From Loktanella gaetbuli (lineage in GTDB: Bacteria > Pseudomonadota > Alphaproteobacteria > Rhodobacterales > Rhodobacteraceae), in assembly GCF_020531945.1 (NCBI RefSeq), contig NZ_JAJATZ010000004.1:296385-360384 (forward strand): a stretch of DNA of 64,000 nt. The letters are read 5' to 3'. The notes beneath the pieces are model-generated. The model saw nothing but the letters and a program-made list of their open reading frames with translations, searched no databases and had not been told where the DNA came from. This document shows positions 1-8,205 of this stretch, one piece after another. The stretch's first letter is position 1. Every line of letters begins with the position of its first letter. The translations under genes and the position numbers were made by a program.

Positions 1-123
1 CACGTAGGCGGTTGTCTGATAAATCGGGACCTGCCGCGCGCCGGTAGCGGGGTCAGGGCGCGCGCCTGCGTGGATTTGCAGCGTGTCAAAGCCGTAGCTG
101 GGGCCGTTGGGGTCTGTGGACAT
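1..123 (-). CDS. metY: O-acetylhomoserine aminocarboxypropyltransferase-like, N-terminal part only
   Basis: Only the first 41 codons lie in the window; the gene continues beyond the left edge. The peptide starts MSTDPNGPSYGFDTLQIHAG and continues with a GARPDPATGARQVPIYQTTAYV-like stretch, which is the conserved N-terminus of the Cys/Met-metabolism PLP enzymes of the MetY type. These enzymes make homocysteine (or methionine) from O-acetylhomoserine and sulfide in the cytoplasm. The start is well defined: a GGAGG ribosome binding site lies about 7 bases upstream of the ATG at 121-123. The PLP lysine is outside the window, so MetY cannot be told from related MetZ/cystathionine enzymes with certainty. 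I looked upstream for a SAM-II riboswitch, which often precedes this gene in alphaproteobacteria, and did not recognise one. Confidence 0.7.
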   Translation of the reverse strand, partial: MSTDPNGPSYGFDTLQIHAGARPDPATGARQVPIYQTTAYV

Positions 124-206
124 GGGGTTTCCTCCGGGCTTATGGTTGGCGGCACGCTAGCGCCACGCCAGCATCAATTCAACGTCCCATCCAAAAAGGT
201 CCTGCC

Positions 207-620
207 ATGCCCGTTCCGTTTCATTTCGCCTATCACGTCACGGATCTGGATGCTGCGCGGGCGTTCTATGGTGGTGTGCTGGGTGCTGCAGAGGGGCGGT
301 CGACGCAGACCTGGGTCGACTTTGATTTCTACGGTCATCAGTTGAGCCTGCATCTGGGCGAGCCATTTGCGAATGCGCCAACGGGAAAGGTGGGCGATCA
401 CATGGTGCCGATGCCGCATTTCGGTGTCGTGCTGCCGCTGGATGAATGGACGGCGCTGGCCGGACGGCTGGAAGAGGAACAGACCGATTTCATCCTTGCG
501 CCATCCGTGCGGTTCAAGGGCGAGCCGGGCGAGCAATGGACGATGTTTTTCCGCGATCCGTCCGGAAACCCGATTGAAATCAAGGGCTACGCCGCCACGA
601 GCGGGATTTTCGCCACCTAA
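207..620 (+). CDS. VOC (glyoxalase/bleomycin resistance) family protein
   Basis: A 137-residue single-domain protein. It opens with a typical first VOC strand-helix unit (FHFAYHVTDLDAARAFYGGV) and closes with FRDPSGNPIEIKGY, the usual C-terminal signature in which the glutamate is a metal ligand. The length fits one glyoxalase/dioxygenase-fold domain made of two beta-alpha-beta-beta-beta modules. These proteins dimerise and bind a divalent metal, but the family covers isomerases, dioxygenases and resistance proteins, so no substrate can be assigned. It is divergent from the metY-like gene on its left and convergent with the glycosyltransferase-like gene on its right; two near-identical palindromes separate the convergent ends. 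The ATG at 207 has an AAAAAGGT purine-rich stretch upstream. Confidence 0.85.
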   Translation: MPVPFHFAYHVTDLDAARAFYGGVLGAAEGRSTQTWVDFDFYGHQLSLHLGEPFANAPTGKVGDHMVPMPHFGVVLPLDEWTALAGRLEEEQTDFILAPSVRFKGEPGEQWTMFFRDPSGNPIEIKGYAATSGIFAT

Positions 621-626
621 GGCAGG

Positions 627-650
627 CTGATTTTTCTGCGAAAAATCAGG
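627..650. terminator. Inverted repeat, probable bidirectional terminator (copy 1)
   Basis: A 9-bp perfect stem, CTGATTTTT against AAAAATCAG, encloses the loop CTGCG directly after the VOC gene stop. The T-rich arm follows a weak GC base, so it could end transcription from either side. A near-identical palindrome lies about 30 bases downstream. Confidence 0.5.
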
Positions 651-678
651 GGTCACGCGGGGTGTTGCCGGGCGCGGT

Positions 679-700
679 CCGATTTTTCGCGAAAAATCGG
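679..700. terminator. Perfect 22-bp palindrome, probable bidirectional terminator (copy 2)
   Basis: CCGATTTTTCGCGAAAAATCGG is perfectly self-complementary and abuts the stop codon of the minus-strand glycosyltransferase-like gene. It shares the GATTTTT/AAAAATC core with the repeat at 627-650. It may be a terminator or a dispersed palindromic element; only a count of its occurrences in the genome would decide. Confidence 0.45.
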
Positions 701-1690
701 CTACCGGATCCAGAAGCCTGCGGATTTGATCCGGTTGCGCAGCTGTTGTTCGCGGCGCGGCAGATCGTCTTGGTCGAACATCTCGCGGACCTTTTGGCCG
801 CGAGACTGATAGATCATCCGCTTGAACGCTTCGTGCTTCTTGAGGTGTTTCTTGATCCTGTTGGGCGCGCTGACCTCTTCGAGGACGGCAATCGCCTTGT
901 CGCTCTCGCGGGCATACATCAGCGGCATCAACCGCCAATGGCAGGTGATGTCTCCGTCCAGACCGTCAAGCTCGGGTCCTGGCCTGCCACCGCCAAGGCT
1001 GTGGACCACCAGCGGCAGCGCCACCTGATCAAGCCATGGGTCCAGCGGCTGGATCACCAGCTCTGGCGGGCGGTCATCGCGGATCGCAAGGGACATATCC
1101 AAAAACCGTGCCAGAAATGCCTGCGGATCGGACCCCAGAAACCAGCCTGCGTTGAAATACAGGTAGCGCTGCCAGTATTCGTCCGGGTGATCGGTATCGA
1201 GACTGCTTTCGAAATCCAGCCCGAACTTGTCGTAGAGCGATTTCCAGATCGCGGTGTAGCCCGGCCAGTAAAGCTCTTCCTGCGGCCAAGTCCCCTCGCG
1301 CCGCATCGAGGCCGTAGGCCGGGTGAAATCGATCGGCATGGCCCCGATGTCGTCGAGGATCAGCGTATCACTGTCGAAAAAGATGAACGGCTCACCGGGG
1401 GGGAGGGTCGCCAGTCCTTCGATCTTGTTGCCGTATGGGTAGGCGGCGCCAAAGTGGTTGCCGTGGAACGGGACGATCTCGGCCCCCAGTTCGATCAGTG
1501 CCTCTGCGATGTCGGGTTCGATGCGCGGATCATCCGGCCACAGCGGGCCGGGCTGCGGTTCGGCCACGATGACGCGCCCGGCAAAGGACGGCGCGCGCGC
1601 CCGCAACGAGGCAACGAACAAGAGCGCCTCGTATTGCAGGCGACCGCGCTGTCCGACGATCATGATGTTGAATGGCTGCCGGGTGGTCAT
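701..1690 (-). CDS. Glycosyltransferase-like conserved protein
   Basis: A 329-residue soluble protein. The N-terminal half resembles a GT-A fold nucleotide-sugar binding region, with a FIFFDSDTLIL segment near residue 110 whose DSD matches the metal-binding DxD motif. It has no signal peptide and no membrane helix, so a cytoplasmic transferase acting on a lipid-linked or protein substrate is plausible. It lies 36 bp downstream of the yjbF-like lipoprotein gene on the same strand, and this makes it the third gene of a yjbH-yjbF-glycosyltransferase unit and links it to extracellular polysaccharide. I infer the enzyme class from the DxD and the neighbours; donor and acceptor are unknown. The start ATG at 1690 is the first in frame. 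Confidence 0.65.
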   Translation of the reverse strand: MTTRQPFNIMIVGQRGRLQYEALLFVASLRARAPSFAGRVIVAEPQPGPLWPDDPRIEPDIAEALIELGAEIVPFHGNHFGAAYPYGNKIEGLATLPPGEPFIFFDSDTLILDDIGAMPIDFTRPTASMRREGTWPQEELYWPGYTAIWKSLYDKFGLDFESSLDTDHPDEYWQRYLYFNAGWFLGSDPQAFLARFLDMSLAIRDDRPPELVIQPLDPWLDQVALPLVVHSLGGGRPGPELDGLDGDITCHWRLMPLMYARESDKAIAVLEEVSAPNRIKKHLKKHEAFKRMIYQSRGQKVREMFDQDDLPRREQQLRNRIKSAGFWIR

Positions 1691-1726
1691 GCCATCACCC
1701 CGTGTTTTGCGCGCGCCGGTTCATGG

Positions 1727-2320
1727 TCAGTTCCGGATTGTTTCGGTGATGATCGGTCCGACGGCTGCGCTAATGAACTGCTGCGATTGGACGACTCGGC
1801 CGCCCGCCGTCCAGTAGATGTTGGGCATCTGCTGGTCGTTGCCTGTGCAGGTTTCGGTCCACATCTGCGCAACATAGGTCGTGCCATAGAGCGTCAGCGC
1901 CTGATCCGCGGGGCCTGACATGGTGCAGCGCTGTGCGCGCAACACGGTCTGGTTTTCGGCGTTCTGATAGCTGAACCTGCGGTCATAGACGCGCGGCCCA
2001 CCCGCCAGTGCCGCGACCGTGCCGTCGATGTCGCTGTGCATCAGGTCGGTGCCCATGCCGCGCGTTGCCGTCACCACGCCGTTGATCATCGACAGGGTGA
2101 TCGCATCCGGCGTCGCCCAGGTCGTCACCGGACCGTTTGCCGCGGCCGGGACGATCGTTGCGGCGTAGGGTTTTTGCGGCAACTCGATCAGGACCATCGG
2201 TGTCGTGACCGACGCGATGAACGCGGGCGTGACCCGCGCGCGCAGGTCGAAATAGGGGGCCGGTGCACAGGCGGTCAGACCGCAGGTGGCAAGGGCGAGG
2301 ATTTGGATCATCTTGGTCAT
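1727..2320 (-). CDS. yjbF: YjbF-like (GfcB/YmcC family) lipoprotein
   Basis: A 197-residue predicted lipoprotein: the N-terminus MTKMIQILALATCGLTACAP carries a lipobox (LTAC) with the acylated cysteine at about residue 18. The body fits the YjbF/GfcB family, small lipoproteins encoded beside YjbH-type barrels in exopolysaccharide and group 4 capsule loci (established for E. coli yjbEFGH and gfcABCDE). Its ATG overlaps the yjbH stop codon (ATGA), so translation is probably coupled. YjbE and YjbG equivalents are not next to it here. The protein probably sits at the periplasmic face of the outer membrane and works with the YjbH barrel; its molecular role is not known. Confidence 0.7.
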   Translation of the reverse strand: MTKMIQILALATCGLTACAPAPYFDLRARVTPAFIASVTTPMVLIELPQKPYAATIVPAAANGPVTTWATPDAITLSMINGVVTATRGMGTDLMHSDIDGTVAALAGGPRVYDRRFSYQNAENQTVLRAQRCTMSGPADQALTLYGTTYVAQMWTETCTGNDQQMPNIYWTAGGRVVQSQQFISAAVGPIITETIRN

Positions 2321-4485
2321 CGCCAGAATTGCCCCCAGGTCCGTTGCAGGTCGTCGGTGCGGCTGTCCTCGATCAGCGGATACAGGCGGTCCTGCACCGA
2401 CAGCCGCGCGCCGCCGTCCCGCAAGATGGGCTGGATCAGCACAGGCCGCGACCGGCGCATGTCCTGTCCTGTCAGGAAATCGAACGGGATGGTGACGCGG
2501 ATTCCCTTGTCGAATGACCCTTCGCCGAAATCGTCAAAGGAGACGTCGGTCAGCGTGGCATAGGCCTCGACGTTCCAGCCGTTGTCGAACCGGCGCCCCA
2601 CGGTCAGGGTGCCGCCGTCGTCACCGGCCAGATAACGACCAAGGTCGAGCTGGGTGAAATACCCGTCATCGAAATCATAGTATGCCGACAGATGGCCTGT
2701 CGTCACCGTGTAGTCGCGCAGACCTAGCCGCTGGTCGAAATCACGCTGGCGCACCCGGTTGAGGTCGGCACCCAGCGCGTAACGCCGCCCGGCAGGGGCC
2801 CACAACAGTTCTGTAGAGACACCGGCAAAACCGTATTCCAGATAGCCCGCCGTGGCGCGGCCATAAAGATCCGTGCCGGGGCGGAACAGGTAGGACGCGG
2901 TCAGACGGTTCAGCGTCGTCTGTTCGCGGTCATAGATGTTCTTTTCGCTGCGCACGCGCGGCAGGACCGAATTCGATCGCCGTGTCGCGTCGTCGAGGTT
3001 GCCCAGCAGTTTGCTGCGGACGTCGCCAGACAGCCGCAAACCGGGCGCGAGGTCCAGATCACCAGTCAGGCTAAGCCCGCCCGCCAGTCGGACGGGAGAA
3101 TCCGGATCGAACAGCGAGGTGCTGATGAACGGTGCGACCCCGAAATCGAGGCGCGGAAACGGATCGGCCGTCGGCGGCACTGCGGCGGGGCTCGTGTCGA
3201 TCCCGGCGCGGGCATAGCTTGCGAATGCGGCATCGGCGTCGAATTCCAGATCAGTCAGGTCCGACCGGCGCAGCGTCGCGCTGACCACGGGCAGGTTGCG
3301 CCGCATGACCACGATCTCGTAGCGGGCGATGCTGTCGGGCAGGGTGTAGGTCAGGGTGCGTGCGGTGCGGCCGATGGCCTGACTGTCGGTGCGGTAGGTA
3401 TCGTTGACGATGGCCACGCGGGCGAGGTCACCGCTGAGCGTCAGACCGTAGAGCGCGATATCCTGTTCGGACAGGGCCGTGGCGGTTGCGGTCTGCGGGC
3501 CGCGCGCCTGAGGGTCGGTCGCTGCATCCCAGCTGGCGGCCACACCGGTGCCTTGTGGGCGCACGGGCAGGGGGGCTGTGTTGTTGATGTTGCCGTCGCG
3601 CCTGACCTTGGGGTTGATGTTGTAGCTGAGGTTGATCGCGGCCTCTGACCCATAGAGGTAGGCACCCGTCAGGCGCAGGCCGGGATAAAGGTCATAGCTG
3701 ACGGCCACGTTGACCGGTGATTTCACGTCAAAGGCCGTGCCGTCCTCGAACGGATAGGCGTCGGATGAATATTCCACGGTCGCCAGCGTCCGGTCGTTGA
3801 TCTGGTATTGCAGACCGCCAAACAGGGCCGCATCGCCGCGGAACCATTCGATGCTGTCGACCTCGCCGCCGGTGTTGGACACGGTGCGGGCACCGCGCGC
3901 ATCGAAACTGCCGGACAGGGCACCCAGCGGGTTTTCGAAACCGCCTTGGGTGCCGAACCGGCCCCATCCCAACCCCAGCGTGGCACGCAGGCTGGGGGTC
4001 AGGGTCTTGGATGCGACGATGTATTCGCTCTCGAAAAATCCGGTCCCGAGGAAATCGTTCAGACCGACGGCAACGGCCGGGCGGTAGCGGCCCTCGTCCA
4101 TAATACGGTAGTGCAACGAAAAGCTGCGGTCGAAGACGAAATCGAAGACAGCGCGGTTTGAACCGCTGCCGCCCGGGCGAATGTCATACAGCTGGTTGTA
4201 GCGAAAGCTGGTGGACAGACGCGGCGTCAGCTGAAACGTCAGCGCGCTGCGCGTGGTGTTGGTGAACCTGGTGTAGGACAGTCCGATTTCGGCGTCGGCG
4301 GGCGAATGTGCAGAGGGCATGTCGATCAGGCCGGGCGTGCCACGCAGGTTGGTGCCATACGACAGCTGTTGCGCCTGCGCGCCTGTCGCAACCAAGGCCG
4401 CCATAACTGCGCCGCACATCGCACGCGCCCACGCGGTTGCCGTACCAACACTGCCGTTTTGCTGTCTCACTTGGCTCAACCCCAT
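2317..4485 (-). CDS. yjbH: YjbH-family outer-membrane exopolysaccharide protein
   Basis: About 722 residues from the ATG at 4485. After a signal peptide ending near GAQAQQ comes LRGTPGLIDMPSAHSPADAE, the hallmark beginning of the YjbH/GfcD family, then a long run of alternating amphipathic strands (SLHYRIMDEGRYRPAVAVGL, and RLTASYLFRPGTDLYGRATA near the C-terminus) as expected of a large beta-barrel. The family is linked to extracellular polysaccharide output. It is the first gene of the unit with yjbF and a glycosyltransferase-like gene. The start is uncertain: an open frame reaches a GTG at 4527, and an internal ATG at 4419 would give a compact signal peptide. I chose 4485 as the longest ATG start. 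Confidence 0.75.
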   Translation of the reverse strand: MGLSQVRQQNGSVGTATAWARAMCGAVMAALVATGAQAQQLSYGTNLRGTPGLIDMPSAHSPADAEIGLSYTRFTNTTRSALTFQLTPRLSTSFRYNQLYDIRPGGSGSNRAVFDFVFDRSFSLHYRIMDEGRYRPAVAVGLNDFLGTGFFESEYIVASKTLTPSLRATLGLGWGRFGTQGGFENPLGALSGSFDARGARTVSNTGGEVDSIEWFRGDAALFGGLQYQINDRTLATVEYSSDAYPFEDGTAFDVKSPVNVAVSYDLYPGLRLTGAYLYGSEAAINLSYNINPKVRRDGNINNTAPLPVRPQGTGVAASWDAATDPQARGPQTATATALSEQDIALYGLTLSGDLARVAIVNDTYRTDSQAIGRTARTLTYTLPDSIARYEIVVMRRNLPVVSATLRRSDLTDLEFDADAAFASYARAGIDTSPAAVPPTADPFPRLDFGVAPFISTSLFDPDSPVRLAGGLSLTGDLDLAPGLRLSGDVRSKLLGNLDDATRRSNSVLPRVRSEKNIYDREQTTLNRLTASYLFRPGTDLYGRATAGYLEYGFAGVSTELLWAPAGRRYALGADLNRVRQRDFDQRLGLRDYTVTTGHLSAYYDFDDGYFTQLDLGRYLAGDDGGTLTVGRRFDNGWNVEAYATLTDVSFDDFGEGSFDKGIRVTIPFDFLTGQDMRRSRPVLIQPILRDGGARLSVQDRLYPLIEDSRTDDLQRTWGQFWR

Positions 4486-4684
4486 TCGTGACCCGTGGTG
4501 TCCGGCGCTGTGCACACCGACCGCCACATCGCACCCGCCTCTTGCTAACCATCGTGACGGCAGGTTTGAACGCCTGTTTGCAAAAAAATGGCTTTTCGTT
4601 TCTGTGTGACGTTATCCCGGCACAGTCTGCACATTGATGCGCCGCATGACCGACCAATTACGTACGTCAGGATGAAATGGGGGA

Positions 4685-4759
4685 TGGTGCTGTGAGAGAG
4701 GATTGAACTCTCGACCTCACCCTTACCAAGGGTGTGCTCTGCCACTGAGCTACCACAGC
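4685..4759 (-). tRNA. tRNA-Thr (anticodon GGU)
   Basis: Reading the minus strand: acceptor GCTGTGG pairs with TCACAGC (one G-U), the D arm starts with GCTC and ends with GAGC, the anticodon stem-loop is CACCC-TTGGTAA-GGGTG with GGT at the anticodon, and the T arm is GAGAG-TTCAATC-CTCTC. Discriminator A and an encoded CCA end complete a 75-nt gene. It reads threonine ACC/ACU codons. Confidence 0.95.
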
Positions 4760-4772
4760 ATCCGTGGGCGGG

Positions 4773-4801
4773 GAATTAGCGAATAGCTTTGCGGGGTGCA
4801 A
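4773..4801 (-). promoter_or_regulatory. Sigma-70 type promoter of tRNA-Thr
   Basis: On the minus strand TTGCAC (4801-4796), a 17-bp spacer and TAATTC (4778-4773) lie upstream of the tRNA, whose 5' end is at 4759. The spacing predicts transcription starting a few bases before the mature 5' end. Confidence 0.5.
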
Positions 4802-4844
4802 GCCCCGTCTGGACGCTTTTTCACGGGAAGGCTAGAACAACGAC

Positions 4845-5003
4845 ATGACAGAGAAATCACCGGCACCACAGGCGCGCGCCCTGCGCCCCGATAAGGCTCT
4901 GACGCGCGAGGAACGGCTCAAGGCCGCCCTCAAGGCGAATATGGCCAAGCGCAAGGCGCAGGCACGGGCGCGTGCGGCGCAGGAGGCGGGCGACGACGAC
5001 TGA
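4845..5003 (+). CDS. Small basic/helical hypothetical protein upstream of murA
   Basis: A 52-residue frame starting MTEKSPAPQARALRPDKAL and ending AGDDD. It is rich in Ala, Arg and Lys (EERLKAALKANMAKRKAQAR), with an acidic tail, and is predicted to be one long helix with no membrane segment. A GGAAGG element about 17 bases upstream is the only purine-rich site near the ATG. It lies in the space between tRNA-Thr and murA, 75 bp before murA and on the same strand. I recognise no domain. Codon use is like its neighbours and the frame is complete, so I consider it a likely real small gene of unknown function. Confidence 0.55.
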   Translation: MTEKSPAPQARALRPDKALTREERLKAALKANMAKRKAQARARAAQEAGDDD

Positions 5004-5078
5004 CCCGCCTGCGCTGGACCTGCGGCTGCTGTCGCTGTAACACCGCGCGGCAGACATAGACCAAGTTAGGGCAATCAC

Positions 5079-6347
5079 ATGGATTCCATCGTCGTCACGG
5101 GCGGCAAGCCGTTGAACGGGCAGATTCCGATTGCGGGGGCCAAGAATGCGGCGCTGACACTGATGCCCGCGACCCTGCTGTCCGAAGAGCCGCTGACGCT
5201 GACCAATGTGCCGCGCCTGTCGGACATCAAGACAATGACGGCCCTGCTTGAATCGCTGGGCGTCGAGGTGACGTCGATGCAGGGCGGCAAGGTGCAAGTC
5301 CTGTCGAGCCACGACATGACCTCGACCACGGCCGATTATGAAATCGTGCGCAAGATGCGGGCGTCCAACCTCGTGCTTGGTCCGCTGCTGGCGCGGCACC
5401 ACAAGGCGGTGGTGTCTCTGCCCGGTGGCTGTGCAATCGGGGCGCGGCCGATGGACATTCATATCGACGCACTGGAACTGATGGGTGCCACGATCGAACT
5501 GCGCGACGGCTATCTGCATGCCACCGCCAGCGGCGGGTTGAAGGGCGCACGGGTCCCGTTGCGCTTTGCCAGCGTCGGTGCCACGGAAAACGTGCTGATG
5601 GCCGCCACACTGGCCAAGGGCACGACCGTGATCGAGAACGCAGCGCGCGAGCCGGAAATCGTGGACCTCGCGCGGTGTCTGCGGGCGATGGGCGCGCAGA
5701 TCGCGGGCGAGGGCACGTCAACCATCGAAATCCAGGGGGTCGACCGGCTTGGTGCTGCAACGCACCCCGTGGTGACAGACCGGATCGAACTGGGCACCTA
5801 CATGCTGGCCCCGGTGTTCTGCGGCGGCGAGGTGGAATGCCTGGGCGGCCGGATGGAGCTGGTGACGGCATTTGCCGAAAAGCTGGATCTGGCGGGTGTC
5901 GATGTGGCCGAAACCGAAGCAGGTCTGAAGGTAAAGCTGCGCGGCGACCGTCCCCGGGCGGTCGATGTGGTCACGGAACCTTTCCCAGGTTTTCCGACCG
6001 ATTTGCAGGCGCAGATGATGGCGATGCTGTGCCTTGCGGATGGCACCAGCGTGCTGGAAGAAAAGATTTTCGAAAACCGGTTCATGCACGCGCCAGAGCT
6101 GATCCGCATGGGGGCCGATATCGAGGTGCAGGGCGGTCAGGCGACCGTGCGCGGGGTCGACCGTCTGAAGGGCGCGCCGGTCATGGCCACCGATTTGCGC
6201 GCCAGCGTGTCGCTGATCCTGGCCGGACTGGCCGCCGAGGGCGAGACAACCGTGAACCGGGTGTACCACCTGGATCGCGGCTATGAGCATGTCGAAGACA
6301 AGCTGAGCGCCGTGGGCGCACAGATCGCAAGGGTGCCGGGCGTATGA
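5079..6347 (+). CDS. murA: UDP-N-acetylglucosamine 1-carboxyvinyltransferase MurA
   Basis: The first committed enzyme of peptidoglycan synthesis: it transfers enolpyruvate from PEP to UDP-GlcNAc in the cytoplasm and is the target of fosfomycin. The 422-residue length is typical. The catalytic loop LPGGCAIGARPMD carries the nucleophilic cysteine at about residue 118, and the N-terminal GQIPIAGAKNAAL motif (Lys22 type) and the C-terminal DLRASVSLILAGLAA segment are those of the inside-out alpha/beta barrel. Because Cys rather than Asp is present, the enzyme is expected to be fosfomycin-sensitive. The last codons overlap the DUF2948 gene by 4 bp (ATGA), which fits an operon with hisD downstream. 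Confidence 0.98.
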   Translation: MDSIVVTGGKPLNGQIPIAGAKNAALTLMPATLLSEEPLTLTNVPRLSDIKTMTALLESLGVEVTSMQGGKVQVLSSHDMTSTTADYEIVRKMRASNLVLGPLLARHHKAVVSLPGGCAIGARPMDIHIDALELMGATIELRDGYLHATASGGLKGARVPLRFASVGATENVLMAATLAKGTTVIENAAREPEIVDLARCLRAMGAQIAGEGTSTIEIQGVDRLGAATHPVVTDRIELGTYMLAPVFCGGEVECLGGRMELVTAFAEKLDLAGVDVAETEAGLKVKLRGDRPRAVDVVTEPFPGFPTDLQAQMMAMLCLADGTSVLEEKIFENRFMHAPELIRMGADIEVQGGQATVRGVDRLKGAPVMATDLRASVSLILAGLAAEGETTVNRVYHLDRGYEHVEDKLSAVGAQIARVPGV

Positions 6348-6817
6348 CGGATGCGAGATTCGAGGATGGCGCGGAAAAGCCGCTGCGCCTGATGGCCTGG
6401 GATGCGGCCGATTTGCAGGTCGTGGCCTCGCTTTCGCAGGATTCGGTTTTTCCGGCGTCCGAAATGCGCTGGACCCCAGCCGAACGCCGTTTTGCAGTAT
6501 TGCTCAACCGGTTCCGCTGGGAGGACAAGGGCAGCCTGGCACCCGGTCACCGGCCGGAACGGGTTCAGTCGGTCTTGTTGATCGAGGACGTGACGGGCGT
6601 CAAAAGCCAGGGCGTGCCCAAGGGCGATGCCGACACGATCCTGTCGTTGCTGGATATCACATTCGAACTCGGCCCGGACGGCACGGGCGCGGTCGTGCTG
6701 ACGCTGGCGGGGGACGGTGTGATTTCCTGCGGCGTTGAGGCGCTGGGCGTCGTGTTGAAAGATGTGACCCGGCCCTATGTCGCGGTTTCAGGCAAGGTTC
6801 CGCATCATCCGGATTGA
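6344..6817 (+). CDS. DUF2948 family protein
   Basis: A 157-residue cytoplasmic protein without signal peptide. The segments LRLMAWDAADLQVVASLSQD and RRFAVLLNRFRWED are characteristic of the DUF2948 family, which is common in alphaproteobacteria and usually sits between murA and hisD, as here. It overlaps murA by ATGA and is followed by hisD after about 80 bp. No biochemical function has been established for the family as far as I know; the constant location suggests co-regulation with cell-wall or histidine genes but proves nothing about mechanism. Confidence 0.85.
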   Translation: MTDARFEDGAEKPLRLMAWDAADLQVVASLSQDSVFPASEMRWTPAERRFAVLLNRFRWEDKGSLAPGHRPERVQSVLLIEDVTGVKSQGVPKGDADTILSLLDITFELGPDGTGAVVLTLAGDGVISCGVEALGVVLKDVTRPYVAVSGKVPHHPD

Positions 6818-6900
6818 CTGCGCTTGATCTGACTGGCGGCTGTGCCGCGCATGATTGTTGATTTGCCCAGCGGCACCACAGGTGCCTGATGAGGGACCCG

Positions 6901-8205
6901 ATGCCCGATTTTCTGAACTACGATGACGCCGATTTCGAAACCCGTTTTCTGGCGCTGCTGACAGCCAAACGCGAGGATTCGCCCGATGTGGACGATGCTG
7001 TCGCCGCCATCATTGCCCAGGTTCGGGCGCAGGGTGATGCGGCGCTGATTGCGCTGACCGAAAAATACGACCGTTTGACGCTGACGCCGGATACCTTGCG
7101 GATTTCAACCGCCGAAGTCGATGCAGCCTGTGCACAGGTCAGCAATGACGACCGGGCCGCACTGGAACTGGCGGCGGCACGCATCAGGGCCTATCACGCA
7201 CGCCAACTGCCCGAGGATGCCCAGTGGGAGGACGAGGCCGGCGCAACGCTGGGCTGGCGCTGGACGCCTGTGTCTGCCGCGGGTCTCTATGTGCCGGGGG
7301 GGCTGGCCAGCTATCCGTCGTCCGTTTTGATGAATGCGGTTCCGGCCAAGGTGGCGGGCGTGGGGCGTCTGGCGATGGTCGTGCCCAGCCCGGACGGTGT
7401 GCTGAACCCGCTGGTGTTGATGGCGGCACGCATCGCGGGCGTCGATGAAATCTACCGGATCGGCGGCGCGCAGGCGATTGCGGCACTGGCCTATGGGACC
7501 GAAACCATCGCGCCGGTGGACAAGATCACGGGACCGGGCAATGCCTATGTCGCGGCGGCCAAACGCCGGGTGTTCGGCAAGGTCGGCATCGACATGATCG
7601 CGGGCCCGTCCGAAATTCTGGTCATCGCAGATGCGGACAACGATCCCGACTGGATCGCGCTGGACCTGCTGTCGCAGGCCGAACATGACGAAAGCGCGCA
7701 ATCCATCCTGATCACGACCGACGCAGCCTTTGGCCGTGCGGTGGCGGATGCGGTGGATGCACGGCTGCAGACGCTGGAACGGCGCAAGATCGCGGGGGCC
7801 AGCTGGCGCGATTTCGGGGCGATCATCACGGTGCCTGATCTGGACGCTGCGGTTGCCCTGTCGGACCGGATCGCGCCCGAACACCTGGAACTGTGCGTGA
7901 ATGACGCCGAGGCGCTGGCGGCGCGGATCACGCACGCGGGCGCAATCTTTGTCGGTGGCTGGACGCCAGAGGCGATCGGCGACTACATTGGAGGTCCGAA
8001 CCACGTGCTGCCCACTGCTCGGTCAGCACGGTTTTCAAGTGGATTGTCCGTGATGGATTTTGTCAAACGCACCACCATCGCCCGCATGACGCCGCAGGCA
8101 CTGGCGGCTGTCGGGCCGTCTGCCGTGCGACTGGCCACCTCCGAGAGCCTGGAGGCGCACGGCCTCAGCGTGCAGGCCCGGCTGGACCGGTTGAACCAGT
8201 CATGA
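6901..8205 (+). CDS. hisD: Histidinol dehydrogenase HisD
   Basis: The last enzyme of histidine synthesis, oxidising L-histidinol to L-histidine in two NAD-dependent steps with zinc. The 434-residue protein has the family segments GLYVPGGLASYPSSVLMNAV (about residue 125), KITGPGNAYVAAAKR, IDMIAGPSEILVIAD and the zinc/active-site region LLSQAEHDESAQS. I place the start at the ATG at 6901 rather than the earlier in-frame ATG at 6889, because GAGGG lies at the right distance before 6901. It overlaps the UPF0262 gene (ATGA). The other his genes of the window are more than 50 kb away, which is usual for this group. Confidence 0.98.
   Translation: MPDFLNYDDADFETRFLALLTAKREDSPDVDDAVAAIIAQVRAQGDAALIALTEKYDRLTLTPDTLRISTAEVDAACAQVSNDDRAALELAAARIRAYHARQLPEDAQWEDEAGATLGWRWTPVSAAGLYVPGGLASYPSSVLMNAVPAKVAGVGRLAMVVPSPDGVLNPLVLMAARIAGVDEIYRIGGAQAIAALAYGTETIAPVDKITGPGNAYVAAAKRRVFGKVGIDMIAGPSEILVIADADNDPDWIALDLLSQAEHDESAQSILITTDAAFGRAVADAVDARLQTLERRKIAGASWRDFGAIITVPDLDAAVALSDRIAPEHLELCVNDAEALAARITHAGAIFVGGWTPEAIGDYIGGPNHVLPTARSARFSSGLSVMDFVKRTTIARMTPQALAAVGPSAVRLATSESLEAHGLSVQARLDRLNQS

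Noticed and set aside
124..206. Possible SAM-II riboswitch in the leader of the metY-like gene
   Set aside because: The leader contains an imperfect palindrome around CGCTAGCG but not the pseudoknot pattern I know for SAM-II, so no riboswitch is claimed.
174..938. Long minus-strand frame of 254 codons
   Set aside because: It is antisense to the VOC gene and the end of the glycosyltransferase-like gene, is rich in Arg and Pro, and shows no family motif: a shadow frame of high-GC DNA.
662..1918. Plus-strand frame of 418 codons opposite the glycosyltransferase-like gene
   Set aside because: Its length results from GC bias; the opposite strand encodes a coherent protein with DxD motif.
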